From NCBI GenBank assembly GCA_905250115.1, contig CAJNOI010000026.1, positions 425,077 through 489,076 on the forward strand: a stretch of 64,000 bases of DNA. The letters are read 5' to 3'. This stretch comes from Adineta steineri (lineage: Eukaryota; Rotifera; Eurotatoria; Adinetida; Adinetidae). How positions within the stretch are numbered: the first letter of the stretch is position 1; the number at the start of each line of letters is the position of its first letter. Below the pieces are notes generated by a model. That model was not told the DNA's origin and searched no databases. It was given only the letters and a program-made list of their open reading frames with translations. Position numbers and translations under genes: made by a program. Of this stretch, positions 11,700 through 24,542 are shown one piece after another.

Positions 11700-13226
11700 G
11701 AAAATAATGTTTTCATAAAACACTATAATTTCGTTTTATATTTCATGAAAAAAAAACTTTTGTTTAAACTGATTTGAATATATGCATATGTAACTCATAA
11801 TGATTAAAATGATGATTTTTATTCCTTTTTTTTATATCTTAGTTATATCAATAAATTAGAAAATCATTAAAAGAATTTGATTTTTTGATAAATTGTACAA
11901 CTTTTTTGTGATGCTCATAAGCGAATTATATTTTCATAGATTTTGTTTTTACTTAATTAAAGATTAATATTATTAAATATAAAATCAGAAATTCAATATT
12001 AATTAAATTTAAGAAAATGAAAGCAGCGTTTTTGATATGTTTATTTTTATTTAGAATATAATATAATACTAGAATTTTCGACCATTGTCTAAAAGTTATA
12101 ATCGGTTATCGTCTGTGGAAACACCAAAATCAGGGTGAGGGTGTCGGTGTGGGTTCTTTTGCTGATCTAAAGAAAACACTCACACACCCATCGCAAACTT
12201 AATCAAAGTATTAATGAAGAGAAAAGTCAATGATGAATATTATTGAATGATATGAATTAATTAATATTTATTGTACAATAATAAAATAATCAAACTTTAT
12301 GATTTGTTTTATTTTGAACGAGGCTAAAGACACAAAATATTTGACCAATTTCTTTTTTAATTATGTCACCTCTTTCATCATTTAAACATTTCATTGAATA
12401 TTTTATTTTTTGTTATATTAACAAGAAATATGTTTTGTCAATAAGAATTAAGTGGTTTATATTCTCGATTAACATGATAAATACATTATTTTCATAGTAA
12501 ATCAAATACATTTATTTATATTTATTATTGAAAATATTTCTTAAAGGATTGTCAATAGACATTGAATAATGTAATTGATTTTTATTATCTGTTAATCTTC
12601 TATTATAATCATTTGATTTCGAATAAAAATATTTTTCTATGAATTAGTTTAAGAACAGAAATAAATAATTTAGAAATCAATACAATAATCAAATGAAATG
12701 CGAATGAAAATAAGTCCATTGGCTAATATTCATATGCATACATTATTCTTTATTTTATTTTCGATCAGATAGAGATTAACTTTTCTTTTTATTCTTTTGA
12801 TGAATATGAATAAATATTTATTTTTCGCCGTTATAATTATTTCTATTCATCATGTGAAAATTATAATGCACAAGATAAAATTTAGAAAAACTGATAGAAG
12901 CTATATTTGCAATGTAATCTTTTAGAAATTAATTGCTATATCGATAATGGTTCTACTAAAACAGTTTTAGGGGAAGTATTGAAAATCAAATTTGGATTCT
13001 ACAGTAAATATTTGGTTTCTTACTAAAACAGAGATGCTAAGTCATTCACAAAATGTGTTATTCGATTCGTCAATTCTTTATAAAGCTATTTATTCTTCTG
13101 CATAGTTCTTTTAGACATTAATAAATAATTCAGAATGTAAGAGAATAAAAATATATTATGTCTATCTCACATTTATCTATTAACAAATTCTCTCTTTACA
13201 ATTTTATACTTTGAAACGTTAGTTGA
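11700..13226. other. intergenic with one short inverted-repeat element
   Basis: Very AT-rich; no gene seen. The only structure is the GT/CA-arm element at 12131-12194. Confidence 0.45.
12131..12194. repeat. GT-arm/CA-arm inverted repeat, copy A
   Basis: Left arm GGGTGAGGGTGTCGGTGTGGG; the right arm carries CACTCACACACCCA. The centre TGATCTAAAGAAAACAC is shared with copy B at 13506. Arms resemble TGTGGG, the telomere repeat reported for bdelloids. Confidence 0.6.
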
Positions 13227-13236
13227 NNNNNNNNNN
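13227..13236. other. assembly gap (10 N)
   Basis: Ten N. The helicase relic starts immediately to the right, so its upstream part may be lost here. Confidence 0.98.
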
Positions 13237-13542
13237 CCTCAAGACAATTCAAATTCTGGCCGAGAACATCGAAGTATTTATGGAATTTGTGGAAAAGAAA
13301 AAAATGTCTGTATTGAAAGATACAATAATTCAAGAGATGAAGATGAAGAAAGAAAAAATACTGGACAGTTTCCTATAATATTAGGTTGGGCTTCAACTGT
13401 ACATAAAGTGCAAGTTGCAAATATAAAAGGTGTACTAATCGATTTTAAAAAGTTTAATCAAACCGGATCAGGTTATGTTAACTTTACAGGTCTAATAAAT
13501 TCTAATGGGTGTGGGTGTGGTTGGTGTCTCTTATTGATCTAA
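13237..13542 (+). pseudogene. PIF1/Helitron-type helicase C-terminal relic
   Basis: A frame open from the gap edge reads FPIILGWASTVHKVQ, the C-terminal motif of PIF1-like helicases (usually followed by G-x-T), then VLIDFKKFNQTGSGYVNFT, matching the region that normally ends in YVALSR. The Gly after HKVQ is replaced by Val and the YVALSR motif is gone, so it is unlikely to be active. There is no start codon. The frame runs on into the inverted-repeat element at 13506 and stops there. Likely a Helitron or PIF1-derived fragment. Confidence 0.65.
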
Positions 13543-13573
13543 AGAGAACACCCGCACCCACATTCACTCACAC
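13506..13573. repeat. GT-arm/CA-arm inverted repeat, copy B
   Basis: Left arm GGGTGTGGGTGTGG, centre TGATCTAAAGAGAACAC, right arm CCCGCACCCAC then CACTCACAC. Closest relative of copy A. Confidence 0.65.
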
Positions 13574-15494
13574 ATATATACACTTGATACAGAAATAAAT
13601 ATCGATGTGTAAATTCTATTTAAAATAAATTTTATTCAAATAAATATGAAAATTTTTCTCTTGATTGTAAAATCACTTGTCGTCTGTTCTTTACCCTGAA
13701 TCTTTTCACTTGTTTTTAATGTGTACAGTCACTTTCGGTTGAGTGTGTATGTGAAATATATTCAAACAAAAGAAACGAAAAGTTTGGCCAGGTTAAAAAG
13801 ATTAAAAGTAAATTATTCGACGAAAGAAACAAACAGTTTTACATACACAATAAAAAATAAAATCAACAACTACACACATTACTAGAGTCTTCTTTATTTC
13901 TCTCATTTTGATTATTTAATTGTGGTGAGTTGTTTATTGGAATAATTTTAAAAGTAAAAGAAAATATTTTAAATATCATGTATATATAGTGCAAATATGA
14001 TTAGAATATTAGAAACATATAAGACAGATATAGATTTTATTTCAATGACAGAATTTTCTTAAGCGTTATTCACTGGTAAATAGTTCTTAGTTAAAGTTTC
14101 AATTGATCTACTTTCTTGTGTCTATTTTACACTAGGCGAATTATTAACTTTAATTCTTTGACATCATCTATATCCGTTTGTTTCTTTTTTTTTAAATCTG
14201 TTCATTATGAGTAGAGCGTGGGTATTTTATTCCATTCACATCGACATCCACCCACCCTCTTAATTATTGATAGAATTATCCGAGAGTTCTGTTGAAAATA
14301 AAATAAACTCATAAGCTGGAAATTTGGCTTCCTCGGAAGTACTTTTTATGTTATGATTTATGAGTGTTTTTAAGCTAATATTTATTTCGCTTCCTATACT
14401 ATAGATATGACTCATGTTGGAAGATTTTATCATGTTTTCAAGAGAAAAAAGTTGCGAATTTGTCATAGAACAGAATAAATAAGTAGCATCGAACGAAAAA
14501 CGATAAAAAACGGAATCGTAATAATTCTAGTTGCCACAGCGTTGTCGCCCATACAGTTTATTACTCATTTGAAAAAAAGAAATTTTTATTGTCTCCGAGT
14601 TATGTGTCAATATTGAGACTAGATTGTGCAACCGTCGAAAATTGAGCGAAGAAAAGAAAGAGAAAGTAAAAGTGTAGTGCTTTTTATGTGATATTTGATA
14701 TAAAAAACAGCTTCAAACTTTCTCGACTACGAAAAAAGTGGGTAGAAACGCAGTTTTTCTTTTTTTTTAATAATTCGTTGAGTTTTTTTATGGATCATTT
14801 TTTGCCTTTTATTATCATTGTAAAACCGAAACGAAGTTGACTTAATTGAATTATGTCAAGCAACTCGCTTCAATGGTTTTATCTAATAAAATCTTAGCAT
14901 CAATCAATATTTGATGATACGTTATTCGACGTAGAAGAGATTAGTCATCATGTAATTAAATTCAAAGTTACTTCTTCATTATTTTACAATTTAAAGTGAG
15001 TAACGCATTAAGTTAGGGATAAAAAAATGTGGATAAGGCAAAACTAACTGCAACTTATCTTTATTGAGGACAGTTTTTTGTGAAATTCATATATTTTTGT
15101 ACATTTTAGCTTCAAAAGGACTGCGCTGACAAGGTTTTTTTTAATTTATATTGGTATACCTATTATTTTCGTGTCTTATGCTGGAATTCTTTTTTATACT
15201 TGTTCTCATTAAATAGTTATATAAGAGGATTTAATTCTTCTCGTAGACAAAATAAAAATAAGCCCACCCAGTACCGTCAATCTGTGTACTGACTTATATT
15301 TCTGTGAAAGAGACTGGAAAAGTGGTTTGCTCAATATCCCATTGTTAATACAGTTGTGATACTTAAAGAAGAAAAACGAGTTTAGTTAGCATGCTGAAAT
15401 TCATTTGAGCCATCTAATACAACGACATTTAACATTTTCAATGAAATGTTATACGAGAAATAAACAAATTTACAATTTTTTAGATAAAAACACA
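13574..15494. other. intergenic, upstream of ART-TPR gene
   Basis: No convincing gene. A 60-codon open frame on the minus strand near 14260-14466 has no recognisable features. A weak GT/CA-arm element lies at 14213-14260. Confidence 0.4.
14213..14260. repeat. GT-arm/CA-arm inverted repeat, degenerate copy H
   Basis: AGAGCGTGGGTA on the left and CATCCACCCACCCTC on the right, 20-25 bp apart. Shorter and weaker than the other copies. Confidence 0.35.
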
Positions 15495-18012
15495 ATGGAA
15501 AAAAAGAGTCAAATATTTGGTATTAATATACTACCTATAAAGTGCGGATTATCAATTCGTCTTATCATATACTTTATTTTTCTATGGACTGCAATTGTTA
15601 ATATAAATGGTGCATTCGGCGATACTGAGTCAAATGGAAATCTTTTCTCTGATGGAAGAGACAAAAAGGTATTATGACTAAACTGTTTTTTTTTAATGAA
15701 TTTTGAGGGTGACTGTTAAAAAGTATCATATCGAGGATAGCTTTAAGAATGTATTATAAATCTAATAAAGCAAATACTGCAGTCAACTTAATCGTAATTA
15801 ACCCAAAAATGTGATCAAATCTGTGGTAGTTATAAATATAATCTGTCTATTAATTCTAAGATTCATCAATCAATATTTATCTAATAGATTTATTGACTGA
15901 ATTTCCCTGAACTAATGTTTCGAAATGAACTTCCAGATAATTCAAAATCTGTGTGTACTACTATTTGTCAGCATATATCAATATATGACGAAATAAGACT
16001 GCTAGGTTGAGACAATTTATTATTTATTCTAGTATGAAACCAAATTTTGTGATAGTGAATCGATTACAATCAACATCGCTTCCTTAGATAATATATTTGC
16101 CAAGGAAGGAGTTGAACCTTCTTTCAAATATATACAAATGCTTAAAATGATTTTATTCGATATTGAATACGAAGAAGAACATATGATAGAGGTGCTACGC
16201 AAACACTACGAAACTAATCAAAATATGTTAAAAATTGTCAATGAATTCGAACAACATTATGATGAACATTCACCAGTCTGGTGGTATACACGAGAATGTT
16301 TTATCTCTTCAATAATCACTCGAGTTCTTCGAACTATGGACATGAGAATTTTAATAAAAATGGGCTTATTTTTGCGTGATATTTCTAAACAGATAGAAAA
16401 GTTGCATGAGAAAAAATCAAATTCTCTGGGTTCTTTAGATGTTTATCAATGCATTAGATTAAATATAAGTAATATCAATAAACTACAAAAGAATAAAGAT
16501 AAGTTCATGTCTTTCAGTACCTTTTTATTGACTACTACCGATCAAGAATTAGCAATTAAAATCTGTTCTTCTGTTCGACAACATACTGAAATATTACCTG
16601 TTCTCTTTCAAATCAAAATTGAACATGTTACTTCCAAAAATACACCATTTATCGTGCTGAATGAATTAAGTTATGATTATAAATCAAGAAAAGACATTTT
16701 GTTCTCTATGACCAGTATTTTTCATATCAGTCATATAGCCAAAAATCAGGAAAATATTTGGCAAGTGCAATTGACAGGAACAAATGTGAATGATACGTCG
16801 CTTGGAGCTTTCATTGAGATAATGGATATGCAAACTTGGAAGGAAAAAGGTTGGCATAAATTAGGTAAATTGATGCTTTCAATGGGAGAGGCAGAACGTG
16901 CCGAACAATTATATAAAGTCTTACTGGAAATGACGGACAATGATGATAAAAAAGAAATTATCCGTTTATATGAGATATTGGGTAATATTAAATACCAAAA
17001 TGGTAGTTACGACGAGGCTTCCCACTTCTTTGAAAGAAAACTTCAAATCGAACAAAAGTTTCTATCACCCTACCATTCTGATGTTGCTTCCACATACAGT
17101 TCGATTGGCGTTCTGTACAGCAAAATGGGAAAGTTAGAAAAGGCACTTTTATCTCATCAAAAAGCACTTGAAATTCAAAAACATATTCTTCCTTCTAATC
17201 ACCCAAATCTTGCTATCACTTACGACAACATTGGCACCGTAAATCGCAAAATGGGAAATTACCCAACTGCACTTTCCTTTCAACAACTGGCACTTCAAAT
17301 CAATGAAAAGGTGCTACCTTCCAACCATCCTGACCTTGCTCTTAACTATAATAACATCGCTACAACATACAAATCTATGGGAAACCATTTAGAGGCACTC
17401 TTGTTCCTTCAAAAGACTCGTCATATCCAAGAAATCATTTTACCTTCCGATAGTTCAGACCTTGCTACTACTTATGACAATATTGGTGGAATTTATCAAG
17501 ATATGAATCAGTATGAAAATGCCGCCTTTTTCTATGAAAAAGCTCTGGAAATCAATGAAAAAGTTTTACATTCCAATCATCCTGAACTATCCATCACCTA
17601 CAGCAATATTGGCAACGTAAAGAGTCACACAGGAGACTATGTGAGTGCACTCTCTTTCTATCATAAAGCACTTCGAATCCGACAAACATCTCTTCCACCC
17701 AATCATCCTCTCACTGCAGGCGCTTATATTGACATTGGTACTGTGTATCAGGACATGAAACAGTTCTCAGTGGCACTCACGTTCTATGAAGAGGCGCTAC
17801 AAATGCAACAAATATCTTTGCCACATGACCATCCTGACCTTGTTCAAACTTATATGCATCTTGGTAGTGTACATTACATGACTGGAAAGTATTCCACTGC
17901 ACTCATGTATTATGAACGTGGGTTAGATATCGGAGAAGTATCCCTCCCAGACAACCATGAAAGGATGAAGATTCTTCGACAAAATATTGCTTTTATCGAA
18001 AAAGAATTGTGA
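15495..18012 (+). CDS. secreted/membrane ADP-ribosyltransferase-like protein with KLC-type TPRs (717 aa)
   Basis: Exons 15495-15668 and 16033-18012. Exon 1 encodes a hydrophobic stretch (LIIYFIFLWTAIVNINGAFG, ~residues 22-41), a signal peptide or signal anchor. Residues ~60-325 match the bdelloid ART module: SPVWWYTRECF at ~139, YQCIRLN with the first conserved Arg near 200, FMSFSTFL with the conserved Ser near 218, and ILFSMTSIFHI after ~280. The ExE position before ILFSM reads RKD, so the catalytic Glu pair of Arg-specific ARTs (R-S-E family) is not intact. Residues ~326-717 form about nine 42-residue TPRs of the kinesin-light-chain type (LPSNHPDLALNYNNIA and variants). An upstream ATG (near 15441) would lengthen the N-terminus. 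Role inferred: an ART-fold protein on TPR scaffolds, possibly catalytically altered. Confidence 0.82.
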
Positions 18013-19000
18013 TCTTGCTAACAAATAGGCTTCACTTTACAAATTAAATAATTATAAGACGTTCATACATATGCTATTTAAAACATAAATATAAACAATC
18101 ATACGCTTAAAAAATCGTGTATTCTCTTTTTTTCATCAACATATTAAACCACCTATCATCGTAGTAAATATAATTCTGCTGATATTTACTTTTTTAACTC
18201 TCTTTAACAATCAACAAAAATTCTGCTGGGTGTTCATGTAGACGCGAAACCAAAAGAGCCCTCGCACACCAACACCCTCAAGATGGGGATTCCCTTAAAT
18301 TGCGATCTACATGTTATCGATATAGATATTAAAAGTAGATTTTTATTAACTGCTCATGCTTTTCCAACCTTTGTTTATGAATAAATCTTGACAATCAAAT
18401 AAGTTGAATATGATTAGTAAGTTAATATACTTGTTAATGATTGTGATTAATTCTTTCAAGGCATCAGAGACTTTTGTAATTTCATAAAAGTTGAAATTCG
18501 CTTAGAATTTAAAGTGCATTTTAATAGGATGAATTACGCGGTATGCTAGAAAATAACATATGAATTTAATTCTAGATTTACAATACTCAAATTCGTCTAA
18601 GATTCAGTACAATTTCATTCTCCAGTAACTTATAGATTTTTGATCACCTAAAAAGATGTTTGTTTTAATGTTACAGTTTTTCTTAATTATTTCAAATATA
18701 TAACGAATATATTTCTATTCATTTTTGTTCTGGCTCTTCTTTATTTTAAATATATAAAGTCGAGTGTGAAAATGTATCACAACTAAGTAAGTATAAAAAA
18801 AAACAGAGTTTACATAAGTAGGAAAAAACACAGCACTAAATTGAATAGATAAAAAGAAAGAACCAACGTTAAAGTTATTATCATTTCAATACGAAAAGAA
18901 AACAAAAAGAATTAATCAACTGTCTTAGCAATACGACCCAATTCACTATCTAAATTAGAAAAACAAAATCTTTTAACAAAACAAAAAACGTTAATTATTA
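18013..19000. other. intergenic with one inverted-repeat element
   Basis: 3' flanks of two convergent genes (ART-TPR and taxilin). AT-rich; no further gene seen. Contains copy C of the GT/CA-arm family. Confidence 0.45.
18225..18287. repeat. GT-arm/CA-arm inverted repeat, copy C
   Basis: CTGGGTGTTCATG on the left, CGCACACCAACACCCTCAAG on the right. The ending ACCCTCAAGATGG is shared with copy E. Confidence 0.5.
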
Positions 19001-20974
19001 TTAACCATAAAGATTAGGTGATCCATCCGTATCTGCTGTTGTTGTTGTTGTTGTTGATACAACTTCATTATTTTCTACTACATCATGTTCATTTATTGTT
19101 GGTGTTTCTGAAGATTTTGAAGCATCAACAGTAGCAATTTTATCTGTTTCTAAAGTTGATGAAGCTATAAGAATTTTTAATAGAAAAACCAAACATTATA
19201 ATTTAAGAAAATAAATACCTGTAGTAGAACTTGGTGTACAATTCTCACTTGGAGTGATAGATGAAGATTTTGTTAAATTTTTAATTGTTCCTTGTAAATC
19301 TAATCGTTCTTGTTGTAATGCTCGACATAATCTATCTAATTTATCAAGTTTAATATCTGATTGTCGTTTTTCTTTTTCTAATAATTTCATCTAAAAATAG
19401 AAATTTTTGAAATTATTTCTTATTTATTTATTTATTTTTTCTCTTCGTACATCTTCACTTGTTTTTCGTTGACTTGTTTCAGCAATTTCCCATCGATGAC
19501 GAAAATCATTTCGTTCTTTTTCTAATTTTTTTATTTTCTTTCCCATTTTTTCTATTTCACTATGACATGATGTAACCATTTGACTACTTTGTTGAATAGC
19601 ATTTTGAAATTCTTGATATCGTTCAGCATAAACTGTTACTTGCGAACGTAGACTTAATTCTGATTGAGCTAATTCTTCACATTTTCTATATAGAACCAAT
19701 TGTTCAGCTTCACTCTTTTAAAATGAAAGATACAAATGAAAAAACAACAAGAAACTTCAAAACATACGACTTGTCGTTCTTGTTTAATTAATTCTGTTCG
19801 TTCATTGAGTAATACACGACTTTGTTCTAATGTAGCTTCAGTTAAACGTAATTCAAGTTCTTTTTTCTTTAATGTTGTTTCAACTTCCTACAAAAGAAAT
19901 ATTCTCAACAATATGAATAAGAAAAAAATATTTTAAATTTACTTTTTCTCGCAATTCATAATCTTTAACAACCGATGCTAATTGTTCAGATAATTTAATA
20001 TTTTGTTCACGTAACGATGTCGATTTTTCGCTATAATTTGATAATTGCGAAGCAATTTCATCGATCGTTGTCTAATAAACCATAAATAAATTTAGAAGAA
20101 AAAGAAAAAAAAAAGAAAAGAACGATTGAAATATACTTGAAATTTTGTAGCTAATTCTCGACGTTTTGTTTCATCTTCTTGTTGTCGTTGAATACTTTCA
20201 TCCTGAATAGATTTCAATTAAAAATATAGAACAAATTTTGTATTAATTGAAAATTTTATACTCGAATTTGTTGATTATGTTGATGAAGTTCTCGACATAA
20301 ACTTTCTAATTTTGCTTTAGCAGCTGATACTCTTCCATTTTCAAGTAATACTTGATCTCTTTCACGCATAAGAACTGCTGTTTTTTTTTCTAGTTCATGT
20401 ATTTTTGTTTGCGAAGTACGACTTTGTTCTTGATATTCAGCAACTTTTACTGCTAAATTTAATAGATTTTTTTGTGGATCTGGATCAGTTAAACTTTTTA
20501 ACAAATTTTCTATAAAAATAAACAAATAATTTCATAAAACAATAATTATAAATTGATTTTAACATACTTGCTACTTTATTTATATTTCGACGTGATTCAG
20601 ATTCATTATTATTTGCATTTGCTGAAGAAGCACTCCCATTTCCACTAGCTACTACAGTTGAAGTTTTACCATTAGATTGTTTATTTTCTTTAGAACTAGC
20701 TGCTAGAATAAACAAAAATTTTAATTAAACATTTTTTTGTAAAATGCAAAAGGATGTCCCAAAAGTTTATACCTAATGTTTCTAATTTTTTAACAAGTTT
20801 AGCACCGATTGCTGTTTGTCCAGATGTTCGAGTTGTAGTTGTTGATGGAGATTCATCAGTATTTAAATTTTCATTATTTGAATCATCGACTTGTATAGGC
20901 TGTTGTTCAGCTGGTGTTTGATTTAAATCAGATAAAACATTTTCATTTACTTCAGATTCACTATTGGAAGTCAT
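19001..20974 (-). CDS. TXLN: taxilin (498 aa)
   Basis: Nine exons: 20773-20974, 20568-20702, 20262-20509, 20137-20202, 19943-20071, 19771-19887, 19451-19714, 19219-19390, 19001-19164. Phases agree throughout. The acidic, Ser/Thr-rich N-terminus precedes a long coiled coil from ~residue 110. Diagnostic taxilin strings are AKLESLCRELHQHNQQI, YAERYQEFQNAI then MGKKIKKLEKERN and RWE, and KLDRLCRALQQERLDL. Taxilins bind syntaxins and act in vesicle traffic; some members act at centrosomes (family knowledge). The C-terminus is a low-complexity tail with a poly-Thr run encoded by a (TTG)n tract on the plus strand. The donor of exon 7 (GTACGA) is unusual but is the only one that keeps frame and skips a stop just inside the intron. 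Confidence 0.9.
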
Positions 20975-21568
20975 TTTAAAAAGGAACTAATATATCTAAA
21001 ATAAGTGTAAAGAAATACCTACTAGAATCTTCCCAAAATAGAACGGAAGAAAGAAAAAAGTCATGGTTACATTTATTTATCTTTTCTCTTCTATTGTATT
21101 TGATATTCATAGGTTATCCAATATCCATTCATTATTTATCAAACAAAATCGATTGTGTAAGATTGTTTATTTAAAAAAAAAATCAAAAGAAATATTATCA
21201 TGATTAGTAATCGGCATTTTTCACCTGGAATTAAAGGATTTTTCCATGGTGATGTTACAAATTACTGTGGCAAAAAAGGGCACACATATTGTTATTGAGC
21301 GACCTCTACTGTAAAAATTTTTTATTGTACATATTATAAATTCAGAATGAATTTGAGCAAAGTCACAGAATAAAAAATTAAGATCTTTAAGAGTTCAAAG
21401 AAAAGCATCCTATTTTTTCATTACAGTTTTAAAAGAATAATTTTATGTACTAAATTCCATCAACTCCAAGTACTAAATGAGTGTAAATGAATAGTATTCG
21501 AACAGACATGATTGAATTTATATTTTTTATATAAATAAATGGCGCTGTTTGCTGTTGATTAATTAAAT
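20975..21568. promoter_or_regulatory. divergent upstream region of taxilin and DNAI2
   Basis: A 594-bp AT-rich spacer between two genes transcribed outward. No element could be assigned. Confidence 0.35.
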
Positions 21569-23727
21569 ATGGATATTCAATATGTTTATACTAAAAAACG
21601 AAATCAATTTGGACGACCAACAAATTTTAGTGATCGACCTGCTGAGATTATTGCAGAAATTGTACCAAATTTTAATTTATTACAAGAATTTATCTATCGA
21701 AATCCAATTGATATAGGTATACAAAATTCTATTCCATTATCTGAACATGAAGTATATGATAAAATTTATTGAAAATTTTCAAACTAACTTCATAAAAATT
21801 GAGTAGATTAATACAATACATTATAATACAGAATCTAAAGGTATAAATCATACTGAAGGTGGTTGGCCAAAAGATGTTAATATTCAAGAACAAGAACAAA
21901 TAAATCGTTATCGAAAAAAAATTGAAAAAGATGAATTTTATCTTAATTCACTCTATCATCTTATTCAAGTACTAGAATATTTATATTGTAATTTTTCTCC
22001 TCTATATTTATACGCCCAAATTTTTCTTCTTAGGATCTTGAAATAAGTATTCAACAGAATAATGCAATAAATATTCATCAAACTTATTTTCCAAATAAAA
22101 TCGATGATTATGATGAATTATTCAATGTTAAAACAATTAATTCATATAATTATTATCAAAATATTAATCATATGGCTAATCATATATCTTGGCAACCTGA
22201 TGGTCAACAAAAAATGGCTGTTTCTTATTGTAATCTAGATTTTAATCCAAATAGAATACAGACAATTGATTCACTTGTTTGGGATATTGGTAAAATTAAT
22301 TAACGATCGATTTTTTTAGTCAAATTGTTTTCATAGAAAATCCAAATAAACCTGATTTTATTCTTAAACCAAATTCTTCATTAACAACCGTTGAATTTAA
22401 TCCAAAAGATACAAATCAAATATTAGCTGGTTGTCACAATGGTCAAATTTGTAAACTATTTTTTTCTTTTCAAATATTTAATTTCTTTTAATTCTATTTC
22501 AAAAGGTATATTTGATTTACGTAAAGGAAATCATGCAGTTGAACAATCATTAATTGAATTTAGTCATCGTGAATCAGTTCGAAATGCTTTATGGTTGCAA
22601 TCAAAAACTGGTACTGAATTTTTTTCAGCTTCTTCAGATGGAAAAATCTATTGGTGGGATACAAAAAAAATGAATGAACCAGTAGATCAATTAATTCTTG
22701 ATTTGGATAAAAAAGAACGATCACAATATGCATCAGCTATTACTAAACTTGAATATGATTCAAGTATTGTAAGTTATATATATATTGATAGTTTTTTTTG
22801 TTTAAATATGATTTTCTTTCTATTATAGCCAACAAAATTTATGGTAGGAACAGAAACAGGTCGTATTGTTTTATGTACACGTAAAGCGAAAAGTGATTCA
22901 GAACGAATCAATATTATTTATCCTGGTCATTCTGGACCGATTTATTCTATTCAACGACATCCTTTTTTTAATAAAACATTTTTATCTGTTGGCGATTGGA
23001 CTTTACGTATCTGGTCAGAAGAAATACGAGATGATTATATTATTTGTACAAAGTCAGTTCTTTGAATTCAATGAAAAATTAAATTAAAAACTTTTTTTAT
23101 TCAGGCCAGATAAATATTATTTAACTGATGCACAATGGTCTCCCGGAAGGCCGGGTGTTTTTATTTCATCAACAACTGAAGGTATAAATATGATAAACAA
23201 TATAATTCTGCATGCTTATTTTCCATTCATTTATCCTAGGATCGATTCACATCTGGGATTTATTATTCAAACAAGATGAACCGACATTAACTGTTAAAGT
23301 AAATAACACAAATTATATTTTCTCTCTTCATAAATATTGGAATAGTTAAGTGAAGAAGCAATTACCTGTTTAAGTTTTCAAGATCAAGGTCGTTATATAG
23401 CATGTGGTACAAAAGATGGTAATGTTACATTAATTGAATTATCTGATAGTCTTTGTATTCTTGAACGAAATGAAAAACAACTTGTTGCTTCAGTAAATAT
23501 ATTTTTATTAAAATTTGTTTTCTTTTTCATTTAAAAATATATAGATGTTCGATCGAGAAACACGACGAACTCATTTACTTGAAACACGATTGCGTTTAAA
23601 ACATGATAAACAAATTCGAACTATAATCAATCGTTCAGAAGAAGAATTAAAAGAAGAAATTGAAAAATCAACTGAACAATTTTGGTCAATAATAACGAAA
23701 GAAAAAATTCAACTTGAAAATAAATAA
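21569..23727 (+). CDS. DNAI2: axonemal outer-arm dynein intermediate chain 2 (555 aa)
   Basis: Ten exons: 21569-21751, 21807-21968, 22034-22289, 22337-22450, 22506-22768, 22829-23052, 23105-23181, 23240-23298, 23346-23492, 23545-23727, all in phase. The N-terminus ([18 protein letters not shown]) and [12 protein letters not shown] are hallmark DNAI2/IC69 strings. WD repeats follow: [58 protein letters not shown] then [14 protein letters not shown], and WSPGRPGVF. The C-terminus ([13 protein letters not shown], then Glu/Lys-rich) is also typical. It is slightly shorter than the vertebrate form (~600). The protein helps dock outer dynein arms on ciliary doublets, which suits an animal that swims and feeds with cilia. 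Its stop codon lies 8 bp from that of the convergent TMED gene. Confidence 0.95.
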
Positions 23728-23735
23728 GACAAAAT

Positions 23736-24542
23736 TTATTTTCTTGATGTTACAAATAAACCTTTAATAAAATATGTTTGAAATAAAAAACAACTTAAAA
23801 TTATTAATATATGAATAGATGCCCATCGATTAATCCAAAAGAAATTTTCTTCTAATAAATATAAATCTTTTTGATCTAACATTTCAAGTTCCATTTGATA
23901 TTCACGTGAATTCATTATATGATTATTGATTGAAATAAGTAAATTCTTTACAATAAAAAGAAAAAAAATTAGTCTATAAATATATTTCAAAGAATAAATC
24001 TTACATGAGCATTTATTGATGCATTATCAAAATGTTCGATTTCTTTTAATTGAGCTACAATTTTATCAAATTGATATATATGAAAAAATACAGATATATA
24101 TTTAGGATAAGTATCTGATTTTTCATGATCCATACAAATATCAATAGTTACTAAATAGATAATTATTTAATAAATAAAATATATGTGTTATATTTTACTT
24201 GTTTCATTTGTTAAATATTCTAAATGACCTCGATGAGGTGTTCTTGATGATGCAATAATACTTCCATTATAAGAATTTCGAAAATATGCGATTATATGAT
24301 CATCATGTGTATCAGCATTTAAAATTTCATACATAAAATATAATCGTGAACCTTTTTCTAATAATTCATGATAACATTCACCAAGACCAATTCCAAGCCA
24401 AAATTTAAAACCAGTTTCTATAAAAAAATAAATAAAATACTTATCCATTTTATCTTATGTAAATGATTATACCTTTGATATATGGAAAATTACCAAATAC
24501 AAATGGACAAATCGATATAAATAAATAGATATGTGTTAGCAT
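23736..24542 (-). CDS. TMED: p24/TMED family cargo receptor (214 aa)
   Basis: Four exons: 24473-24542, 24199-24417, 24005-24150, 23736-23945. The start codon opens a signal peptide (MLTHIYLFISICPFVFG). The GOLD domain begins at GLGECYHELLEKGSRLYFMY, with the conserved Cys; its partner Cys is in DICMDHEKS. A coiled stretch and NSREYQMELEMLDQKD precede the single C-terminal membrane segment (IHILIILSCFLFQTYFIKGL), and the tail is short and basic. Size and order fit p24 proteins, which cycle between ER and Golgi in COPI and COPII vesicles. The tail (FVTSRK) lacks a classic KKxx. Subfamily (alpha, beta, gamma or delta) not assigned. Confidence 0.88.

Noticed and set aside
14260-14466. Minus-strand frame of 68 codons beginning with ATG
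   Set aside because: No homology recognised, no signal peptide, starts inside a degenerate repeat element; kept only as a note.
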